Below, piece after piece: positions 35,179 to 41,784 of a stretch of 64,000 nt of DNA. The position numbers and the translations under genes were made by a program. Source of the stretch: Chitinophaga sp. CF418 (GTDB taxonomy: Bacteria; Bacteroidota; Bacteroidia; Chitinophagales; Chitinophagaceae). The stretch spans positions 1-64,000 of the forward strand of contig NZ_FRCN01000014.1 of the NCBI RefSeq assembly GCF_900142925.1, in the 5' to 3' direction. Under the pieces are notes generated by a model, which ran no database searches, had not been told where the DNA came from, and saw only the letters and a program-made list of their open reading frames with translations. Numbering within the stretch: the stretch's first letter is position 1; each line of letters opens with the position of its first letter.

Positions 35179-35991
35179 ATGACAAAAACAATTTTCCTGC
35201 TGCTGGCAGCAGCATTCGCTATGTCTACATTTGCGTACTGCAAAAAAAACGAAGACAATGCTATCGGTACCCCCAGGACCTATGTACTGGTACATGGCGC
35301 ATGGCAGGCGCCCTACGTTTGGGATGCCGTACGTACTGATCTGCTAAATAAGGGGCACAAAGTAATTGTTGTAGAACTTCCGGGGCATGGCAGCGACAAA
35401 ACGCCACCGCAGACCCTGAGTCTGGATGTTTACCGGGATAAAGTGACAGAAGCTATTGCTACAGTAAATGAAAAAGTTATTTTGGTTGGGCACAGCATGG
35501 GGGGCATGGTGATCACTGCGGTGGCAGAGAAGATCCCTTCCAAAATCAGCCAACTGGTTTACATTGGCGCTTTTCTACCAGCATCGGGACAGGCGCTGGC
35601 TGATCTGGCCCCCACTGATCCTGATTCTAAACTGGGAGCCTCATTAATTCCCTCTTCCGACCATTTGACGCTCGATGTAAAGGCCGATAGCCTTACCTGG
35701 CTTTTTATCAATGATGGTACGCCCGCTGTTAAACAACAGGTAATTGATAATTATCGTGCAGAGCCAGCAATTCCGTTTTCCAATAAGGTTACGTTAACCG
35801 ATGTCGCCTTTGGATCTGTTAAAAAAGTATATATCAAAACGCTGCAGGATATTGTTATTTCACCAGCCCTGCAGGACAACATGATTGCCGCGGCACACAT
35901 TACCACCGTTCTTACAGTAAATACAAGTCATTCGCCATTTCTGTCTCAACCGCATGAAGTGTCAAAGCTATTGCTCAGCATAGCAAAATGA
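35179..35991 (+). CDS. Exported alpha/beta hydrolase (esterase type)
   Basis: 270 residues. The N-terminus (TIFLLLAAAFAMSTFAYCKK) is a signal or lipoprotein signal with a cysteine in the right place. The fold motifs are TYVLVHGAWQAPYVWD (oxyanion), nucleophile Ser106 in VGHSMGGMV, and the late His in NTSHSPFLSQP. It resembles the methylesterase / salicylate-esterase-like group that begins LVHGAW. It is the last gene of the 2TM-cupin operon; a strong hairpin follows its stop. Confidence 0.9.
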   Translation: MTKTIFLLLAAAFAMSTFAYCKKNEDNAIGTPRTYVLVHGAWQAPYVWDAVRTDLLNKGHKVIVVELPGHGSDKTPPQTLSLDVYRDKVTEAIATVNEKVILVGHSMGGMVITAVAEKIPSKISQLVYIGAFLPASGQALADLAPTDPDSKLGASLIPSSDHLTLDVKADSLTWLFINDGTPAVKQQVIDNYRAEPAIPFSNKVTLTDVAFGSVKKVYIKTLQDIVISPALQDNMIAAAHITTVLTVNTSHSPFLSQPHEVSKLLLSIAK

Positions 35992-35999
35992 TAACGGTA

Positions 36000-36027
36000 A
36001 CGGCCAATGGTTTACATCATTGGCCGT
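36000..36027 (+). terminator. Intrinsic hairpin ending the 2TM-cupin operon
   Basis: ACGGCCAATG and CATTGGCCGT are perfect complements with an 8-base loop. Its last two bases overlap the first operator half-site of the next unit. Confidence 0.75.
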
Positions 36028-36062
36028 GATTCAAATCACACTTTATTAGTGATCCGCTCACT
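36026..36062 (+). promoter_or_regulatory. Tandem Crp/Fnr-type operators in front of the DJ-1/ABM operon
   Basis: GTGA-TTCAAA-TCAC, 9 bases, then AGTGA-TCCGC-TCACT (5-base spacer). The centres lie about 43 and 66 bases before the start predicted from the downstream TAATTTTG box, positions typical of activator sites. Confidence 0.7.
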
Positions 36063-36084
36063 TCCTTAGGAATATATACTCAGC

Positions 36085-36092
36085 TAATTTTG
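36085..36092 (+). promoter_or_regulatory. Bacteroidota -7 promoter box for the DJ-1/ABM operon
   Basis: TAATTTTG matches TAnnTTTG. The usual -33 TTTG is missing, as expected for an activator-dependent promoter. Confidence 0.55.
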
Positions 36093-36130
36093 AATTGACA
36101 ATTTATTCATGCACGTTAAAACAAAATGAA

Positions 36131-37555
36131 ATGAGGACAAACGCATGGCTATCTAATACCAACATTGTACTTGTATTGATAACAGCTTTTCTGATATGCA
36201 CCTCATATACAAAGGCACAAAATGTAAGTAAGATGAAAAAGAAAATTCTATTTGTAGTAACCAGTCATGATAAAAAAGGGAATACTGGTGAAAGAACAGG
36301 ATTCTATTTATCAGAAGTGGCCTATCCCTGGGAGGTGCTTACGAATGCTGGCTATGATATCGATTTTGTTAGTCCCAAAGGAGGGGCAGCCCCTGTGGAT
36401 GGTTTCAACCTTGGTGATGTTGTCAATAAAAAATTCTGGAACGATACTGCATACAGGGAGAAAATTGAAAAAACACAAAAGCCCTCCGAAATTAATCCTG
36501 CGCAATATGTTGCCATTCACTATGCCGGTGGCCATGGCGCCATGTGGGATCTTGCAGACGATACAACTTTAGCTGCTATTGCTGCAAAGATCTATGAGAA
36601 TGAAGGCATTGTAAGCGCCGTTTGTCATGGCCCGGCAGGACTTGTCAACATCAAGCTTTCCAATGGCCAATACCTGGTTGATGGTAAGAAAATAAATGCC
36701 TTTACCAACGAAGAAGAAGTGGCCGTTAAACTTGAGAAGGTTGTGCCCTTCCTGCTGGAGTCGAAATTAATGGAACGGGGAGCCATATTTGAAAAATCAG
36801 GTCTTTGGCAATCACATGTTGTAACGGACCAACGCGTGGTAACAGGTCAGAATCCACAATCGGCAAAGGCTGTTGGAGAAGCAGTACTATCAGCATTACA
36901 ACAGCAACAGGCTGTAGCCAGGCTTACACGTTATGAAGTAAAACCCGAATACCTGGACCAATTCAAAAAAGCAATTACAGATTACGTAATATATGCTATC
37001 GGTATTGAAAGCAATATTATGGCGGAAGCCTACTATGAAAGGGAAAACCCTTCCATACTTTGGATAATAGAACGGTGGGGAAGTATTGAAGAATGGATGA
37101 AAGCAAAAAGTAACACCCAATCGCAGGCAGTAAGTCGTTTAGCAGAAATGGCTTTACAAAAGCCGATAAAAAGCATCCCTGTAAAAGACCTGGAACCCCT
37201 TTCAAAACAACAATGGCGTAAAACAGCCAATGCAGCAGACAGTCAGCTTACCATTATGCTGTTTGTAGATGCAAGGGCAGGAACACAGCAGCGCTTTAAA
37301 GATGTTTACCACGTAGCAATGCCACAATTCAGAAGTGAACCCGGCGTCATTACTTATCAACTATCACAACTGGAAGAAGACGATACACAGTTTGTAACGT
37401 ATGAAAAGTTTAGAAGTAATGCAGCTTTTCAATATCATCTCAATTTTCCGCCCATTCAACCGGTGATCGATTACCTCAATTCAAGTATCAAAAAGCAACC
37501 GTTTCAGACTGGGCTTCATAACCTTATTGAATTTTCACCCCTTATTCGTCAATAG
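36131..37555 (+). CDS. Exported DJ-1/PfpI-type protein fused to two antibiotic-biosynthesis-monooxygenase (ABM) domains
   Basis: 474 residues from the ATG giving MRTNAWLSN, which leads straight into a signal peptide (IVLVLITAFLICTSYTKAQ). Residues about 35-260 are a DJ-1/PfpI domain of the Hsp31-like type: SEVAYPWEVL (Glu), HYAGGHGAMWD, and nucleophile Cys165 in SAVCHGPAG. Two ABM-type ferredoxin folds follow (VARLTRYEVKPEYLDQFKKA; LTIMLFVDARAGTQQRFKDV). DJ-1 proteins act on glyoxals or glycated thiols; ABM domains act in quinone or polyketide oxidation. The combination and its export are unusual. Followed 47 bases later by another DJ-1 gene. Confidence 0.87.
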   Translation: MRTNAWLSNTNIVLVLITAFLICTSYTKAQNVSKMKKKILFVVTSHDKKGNTGERTGFYLSEVAYPWEVLTNAGYDIDFVSPKGGAAPVDGFNLGDVVNKKFWNDTAYREKIEKTQKPSEINPAQYVAIHYAGGHGAMWDLADDTTLAAIAAKIYENEGIVSAVCHGPAGLVNIKLSNGQYLVDGKKINAFTNEEEVAVKLEKVVPFLLESKLMERGAIFEKSGLWQSHVVTDQRVVTGQNPQSAKAVGEAVLSALQQQQAVARLTRYEVKPEYLDQFKKAITDYVIYAIGIESNIMAEAYYERENPSILWIIERWGSIEEWMKAKSNTQSQAVSRLAEMALQKPIKSIPVKDLEPLSKQQWRKTANAADSQLTIMLFVDARAGTQQRFKDVYHVAMPQFRSEPGVITYQLSQLEEDDTQFVTYEKFRSNAAFQYHLNFPPIQPVIDYLNSSIKKQPFQTGLHNLIEFSPLIRQ

Positions 37556-37602
37556 CATTAAGAACCTTCAAAGGAAATCATTAACTATTAAATTGAAAAA
37601 AA

Positions 37603-38427
37603 ATGAAACCATTTAATCATCTCATTGTAGCAGGTATACTGACCATACTCGCAATAACTGCAGATGCGCAGGTAAAAGTAAAAACTGAACATATGAATAC
37701 AATAGAAAACGCGAACGAACTGGAAATCATCAATCAATTATCAACAGAGTCGGCTGTTGTAAACATGCCCGTATCAAAATTATTAAATGCACCGGGCAAC
37801 GAAGCATTAAAAGCATTCTTCTTTACCCCGGTAAAAAACAGCTCGGCATTAAAAGGCAAGAAGATAGCAGTGCTTGTGGCAGACGGTTTCGAGGAAATTG
37901 AATTAACAGGTCCGGTATGGTATTTCAGACAGTTGGGAGCAACCGTTGATATAGTGGCGCCTAAGTACAACCCGGCTCCCGAACGATATGGGCTTGCTTA
38001 TCCGGAAATGTCTAAAACCCACATCATGGCTATACAATACCTGCAGCCGGTAGGTTGGATAAAATTTGATCGTACGGCAGACCAAATTAAAGTCACTGAC
38101 TATGATGCTGTATTCATTCCCGGCGGCGCCTGGAATCCGGATAACCTTCGGGCTGATAAAGATGTAATCAGATTTGTTCAGGAATTTAACAGATCCGGGA
38201 AACTAATAGCAGCAATTTGTCATGCACCTGTGGTGTTGGCTTCTGCAGATATCATCAAAGGGAAAAAACTCACCGGCTACTGGAATATACAAAGTGACCT
38301 GAAAAATGCCGGCGCCACTGTGCTGGAACAATCGGTAGTTAGCGATGGCAATTTGATTACCAGCAGACATCCCATTGACGTAGCCGATTTTTCCAGAGCG
38401 GTAGAAAATTGGTTGATTAAAAAATAG
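37603..38427 (+). CDS. Exported DJ-1/PfpI family protein
   Basis: 274 residues with a signal peptide (IVAGILTILAITADAQ). The DJ-1/PfpI domain follows from about residue 85: KIAVLVADGFEEIELTGPV with the conserved Glu, then AVFIPGGAWNPD, and nucleophile Cys206 in AAICHAPVVL. It is closer to the PfpI/YhbO group than the DJ-1 domain of the preceding gene. Possible roles are glyoxalase III-like or deglycase-like repair in the periplasm. Second gene of its unit, ending before a strong terminator and tRNA-Ser. Confidence 0.9.
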   Translation: MKPFNHLIVAGILTILAITADAQVKVKTEHMNTIENANELEIINQLSTESAVVNMPVSKLLNAPGNEALKAFFFTPVKNSSALKGKKIAVLVADGFEEIELTGPVWYFRQLGATVDIVAPKYNPAPERYGLAYPEMSKTHIMAIQYLQPVGWIKFDRTADQIKVTDYDAVFIPGGAWNPDNLRADKDVIRFVQEFNRSGKLIAAICHAPVVLASADIIKGKKLTGYWNIQSDLKNAGATVLEQSVVSDGNLITSRHPIDVADFSRAVENWLIKK

Positions 38428-38472
38428 GTATACTCCTTTTTTAGGAAATGGACTTACGATAAAAACGAAACA

Positions 38473-38505
38473 AAAAAGCCTTCAGATCACATCTGAAGGC
38501 TTTTT
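38473..38505. terminator. Bidirectional terminator between DJ-1 gene and tRNA-Ser
   Basis: AAAAAGCCTTCAGAT and ATCTGAAGGCTTTTT are perfect 15-base complements with a 3-base loop; it serves both convergent units. Confidence 0.92.
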
Positions 38506-38513
38506 AATTTCTG

Positions 38514-38602
38514 CGGTGAGAGAGGGATTCGAACCCTCGGTACAGTTTAACCCGTACGACGGTTTAGCAAACCGTTCCTTTCGGCCACTCAGGCATCTCA
38601 CC
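38514..38602 (-). tRNA. tRNA-Ser (anticodon GCT)
   Basis: 89 bases on the minus strand. Acceptor arms GGTGAGA and TCTCACC pair fully with G as discriminator; the anticodon loop TTTGCTAAA lies on a GGTTT/AAACC stem; a long variable arm (GTACGG...CCGTAC-like) marks a class II serine tRNA; the T-arm reads GAGGGTTCGAATCCCTC. The terminal CCA is not encoded. Confidence 0.96.
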
Positions 38603-38736
38603 GAATCAATTTCCCCGTTAGGGGTTGCAAAAATAGGAATTATTTTAACGTATCCAAAAGTTTTTTAGAATAAGATTTATCCGATTTATTCGTTTACCTT
38701 AATATAACCAATGCGATCTGACCTAAACAACTGTAA

Positions 38737-39813
38737 ATGAAAATATTCACAGGTGTAATAACCGATCCCATATACGTTAGTCCTAAGGGGCCCGACAATG
38801 CCTTCCAGCGATTCTTCAAATCCATGATCCGCGATGAGCGTGACCTTCCATTTGTTTATCTGACAATGGAACTGACATTAACATTACTGCCGCTGGCTAT
38901 CATTTTATACCTGCCGGTACCCGGATGGTTGTGGTGGACAGCCGCCATTGTTTATCAGGTACTGAACAATTTCAGGTACAAAGGCTCCTTCGGACTGATG
39001 CTGCACTGTACCAGCCACCGGGTATTCTTCAATAAGAAATATGGTATCCTGAACCATTATCTCCCCTGGGTGCTAGGACCACTATTTGGACAGACCCCGG
39101 AAACTTACTACAGCCATCATATCGGCATGCACCATCCGGAGAACAATATGCCCGAAGATGAAAGCAGTACCATGGCTTACCAACGCGATTCTTTCAAGGG
39201 ATTCGGCAAATACCTGACAAGCTTTATATTTACGGGCGTTGTCACCCTCTGTCAGTATTTTATCCGTAAACATCGCCAGAAACTGATGGTCAAAACCGCC
39301 AGAGGAGAACTGCTCTTTTATCTCGCCTGTATAGGACTGTCTTTTATCAATTTCCCGGCCACCCTGACAGTATTCATTATCCCATTTGTCATTTCCAGGA
39401 TCATTATGATGGTAGGCAACTGGGCACAACATGCCTTTATTGACGCCAGCGAACCCGACAACTCATATAAAAACAGTATTACCTGTATTAATACCAAATA
39501 CAATCACCAATGCTGGAATGACGGCTACCACATCAGCCATCACGTAAAGCCCTCCATGCACTGGACGGAACATCCGGTTTATTTCCGGCAAACACTGCCA
39601 GAGTACATTGCCAATGACGCCATCGTATTTGACAGTATCCACTTCCTGCACGTCTGGCTTTATCTGATGACCAAACGGTATGATCTCCTGGCCAGGCATT
39701 TTGTGAATATTGGTAACAGGTTCAATACCGACGAAGAAATTATCGCCTTTCTGAAAACCCGCACTCAAAAAATAGACCTCACGGCAGTGCCCGTGACCAG
39801 CGCCGTAGCCTGA
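38737..39813 (+). CDS. Fatty acid desaturase family membrane protein
   Basis: 358 residues with several membrane helices (LTLTLLPLAIILYLPVPGWL; ATLTVFIIPFVISRIIMM) and the three di-iron histidine boxes: H90CTSH94, HHIGMHH at about 127-133, and HISHH near 273. The family inserts double bonds or hydroxyls into acyl chains using O2. Its neighbour fabF makes acyl chains, a sensible metabolic pairing, though the 111-base gap with a separate promoter box argues for independent transcription. Confidence 0.9.
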   Translation: MKIFTGVITDPIYVSPKGPDNAFQRFFKSMIRDERDLPFVYLTMELTLTLLPLAIILYLPVPGWLWWTAAIVYQVLNNFRYKGSFGLMLHCTSHRVFFNKKYGILNHYLPWVLGPLFGQTPETYYSHHIGMHHPENNMPEDESSTMAYQRDSFKGFGKYLTSFIFTGVVTLCQYFIRKHRQKLMVKTARGELLFYLACIGLSFINFPATLTVFIIPFVISRIIMMVGNWAQHAFIDASEPDNSYKNSITCINTKYNHQCWNDGYHISHHVKPSMHWTEHPVYFRQTLPEYIANDAIVFDSIHFLHVWLYLMTKRYDLLARHFVNIGNRFNTDEEIIAFLKTRTQKIDLTAVPVTSAVA

Positions 39814-39883
39814 TAAATTGCCCTCTTTTTATTTATATGACACATAAATCTTATGAATATGCGTAATCATAAGAATAAGTGAC

Positions 39884-39891
39884 TAAATTTG
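39884..39891 (+). promoter_or_regulatory. Bacteroidota -7 promoter box for fabF
   Basis: TAAATTTG matches TAnnTTTG, 33 bases before the ATG. A 7-bp inverted repeat, CTTATGA-N10-TCATAAG, lies just upstream and might bind a regulator. Confidence 0.5.
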
Positions 39892-39924
39892 CGCTCTAAC
39901 TTTCGATTTTAAAGTCAAAGCATT

Positions 39925-41187
39925 ATGCGCACTGTTACGTTAAAAAGGGTTGTGGTTACCGGGCTGGGGGCCTTAACGCCTATCGGAAACGATGTAAACA
40001 CATTCTGGAATAGTCTTAAATCAGGTACCGGTGGTGCTGGTCCTATTACCCGTTTCGACACTACGGAGTTTAAAACCAAGTTCGCCTGCGAACTAAAAGG
40101 TTTTGATATAGAGAAATTCATGGAAAAGAAGGAAGCCCGTAAAATGGACATGTTTACGCAATATGCCATGGTGGCTGCCCAGGAGGCTGTTGAACATGCA
40201 GGCCTTCACCTGGATGGTGTGGACAAAACCCAAATCGGTGTGATCTGGGCGTCTGGTAACGGTGGTATGCAGACCTTCGAAGACCAGATCGTCGAATTTA
40301 CACAGAGCAACTTCGTTCCTAAATTCAATCCTTTCTTTATTCCCAAGCTGATCTCCGATATCGCAGCAGGTCAGATCTCCATGAAATATGGTTTCATGGG
40401 TGTGAACTACTGTACTGTATCTGCCTGCGCTTCATCCAGCAGTGCATTGGTAGATGCTTTCAACTATATCCGCCTGGGTAAGGCCAACGCTATCGTAGCT
40501 GGTGGTTCTGAAGCGCCTGTTACCCGCGCAGGTATTGCCGGTTTCAATGCTCTCAAGGCGCTGTCTACCCGCAATGAGGATCATGCTACTGCTTCCCGCC
40601 CGTTTGACGCTGACCGTGATGGTTTCGTAATGGGAGAGGGCGCTGGCGCGATCATTCTGGAAGAATATGAACACGCAGTGAAAAGAGGCGCTACCATCTA
40701 CGCAGAAATGGTAGGTGGCGCTATGACCGCTGATGCTTATCACCTGACCGCTACCCATCCTGAAGGCCTCGGCGCCCGCTTAGGCATGGAAAGGGCCCTG
40801 GAAGATGCTGAACTGAAACCAGAAGATGTTGATTACATCAATGCACACGCTACTTCTACCCCGCTGGGTGATGTAAGCGAGCTGAAAGGTATCACCGGCG
40901 TATTCGGTGATCATATTACCAAAGTAAATATCAGCGCTACCAAATCCATGACCGGTCACCTCCTGGGGGCTGCCGGCGCGATTGAAGCGATTGCTTGTAT
41001 CAAGGCTACTCAGTTTGACCTGATACCTCCTACCATCAATACTGCTACACTGGGTGAAGGTATCCCGACCAACCTGAACCTGACCCTCGGTAAGGCACAG
41101 GAACGTACCGTAAATGTTGCTATGAGCAATACCTTCGGTTTCGGTGGTCATAATGCGATCGTAATATTCAAAAAATACAAGGCTTAA
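39925..41187 (+). CDS. fabF: Beta-ketoacyl-ACP synthase II
   Basis: 420 residues, normal for FabF. It condenses malonyl-ACP with acyl-ACP during fatty acid elongation in the cytoplasm. The catalytic triad is Cys168 in TVSACASSSS, His in INAHATSTPLGD and His in KSMTGHLLGAAG; the C-terminal SNTFGFGGHNA loop is complete. The usual acpP neighbour is not next to it here. It ends at a perfect 36-bp palindromic terminator. Confidence 0.96.
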   Translation: MRTVTLKRVVVTGLGALTPIGNDVNTFWNSLKSGTGGAGPITRFDTTEFKTKFACELKGFDIEKFMEKKEARKMDMFTQYAMVAAQEAVEHAGLHLDGVDKTQIGVIWASGNGGMQTFEDQIVEFTQSNFVPKFNPFFIPKLISDIAAGQISMKYGFMGVNYCTVSACASSSSALVDAFNYIRLGKANAIVAGGSEAPVTRAGIAGFNALKALSTRNEDHATASRPFDADRDGFVMGEGAGAIILEEYEHAVKRGATIYAEMVGGAMTADAYHLTATHPEGLGARLGMERALEDAELKPEDVDYINAHATSTPLGDVSELKGITGVFGDHITKVNISATKSMTGHLLGAAGAIEAIACIKATQFDLIPPTINTATLGEGIPTNLNLTLGKAQERTVNVAMSNTFGFGGHNAIVIFKKYKA

Positions 41188-41213
41188 TAAGGCCAACCGT
41201 ATTATAATAATAG

Positions 41214-41249
41214 TGAAAAAGCGAATTACGATCGTAATTCGCTTTTTCA
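41214..41249. terminator. Perfect palindromic terminator after fabF
   Basis: A full 36-bp palindrome centred on ACGATCGT, with A5 on the left arm and T5 on the right. Confidence 0.92.
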
Positions 41250-41400
41250 TTATCACTGCCCTCCTTCCTCTTCTATACTAAGAGGATCATAAAGCGTAAT
41301 TTTCTTTCCTTCGGATAAGATTTGGGAATACTACCCCTGATAAAACTACATCCCAAAGTCCCTCCCCCGGGAACACGTAACGGGATTATTCGTAGCATTC

Positions 41401-41452
41401 GGCTCCCCTGGATGCCGCGTGCTTGTAGCCAGGGGTTTCAACTCCGGGAACC
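41401..41452 (+). repeat. GC-rich palindromic repeat unit (REP-like), copy A
   Basis: A CTCCCC-type stem, then CTTGTAGCC, then a GGGGTTTCAACTCC hairpin. The same order is seen at 41.48 and 46.8 kb. Confidence 0.5.
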
Positions 41453-41478
41453 GAATTGGATCATTCGCGAAAATACAG

Positions 41479-41522
41479 CTCCGTCGCTGCCGTCTGTTTG
41501 TAGCCTGGGAGAGCTGTCAATG
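41479..41522 (+). repeat. GC-rich palindromic repeat unit (REP-like), copy B, degenerate
   Basis: CTCCGTC, then TGTTTGTAGCC as in the other copies, but the following hairpin has decayed to GGGAGAGCTGTCAA. Confidence 0.4.
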
Positions 41523-41742
41523 ATTATCAATACCCGGAATATGACCGCTCCTTCATTAACCAGGAAATTAACGAAAAAGGGTATGTTACAGCCTACGAGA
41601 CAAGTTTATGGTATGCTGATACGCGTATAGCCACCCGTACCGTTTGGCATTGTCCCGATGATAATCAGCATGTTACTAAATAGCCTCACTAAAATTTTTA
41701 GTAAACTCGTAATTATGCCGTAGTTTAGTAGTCTAAAATAGT

Positions 41743-41776
41743 CCGTGGTTCATTTTCCGGTGGACCACGGCTTTTT
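41743..41776 (+). terminator. Terminator-like hairpin in the uvrA leader
   Basis: CCGTGGT and ACCACGG pair around a 14-base loop and are followed by CTTTTT; the T-run ends 8 bases before the uvrA ATG. It may be the end of an upstream transcript or an attenuator of uvrA. Confidence 0.55.
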
Positions 41777-41784
41777 AAACTGAT

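Larger units (their letters stand above)
41250..41784. other. Repeat-bearing intergenic gap before uvrA
   Basis: About 535 bases. Two degenerate palindromic repeat units occupy the middle. An open frame of 102 codons through them (41322-41630) is rich in Pro, Arg and Trp and shows no protein-like pattern; I regard it as chance. A terminator-like hairpin lies at the right end. Confidence 0.6.

Noticed and set aside
41322..41630. 102-codon open frame before uvrA
   Set aside because: It runs through palindromic repeat units and has unnatural residue composition.
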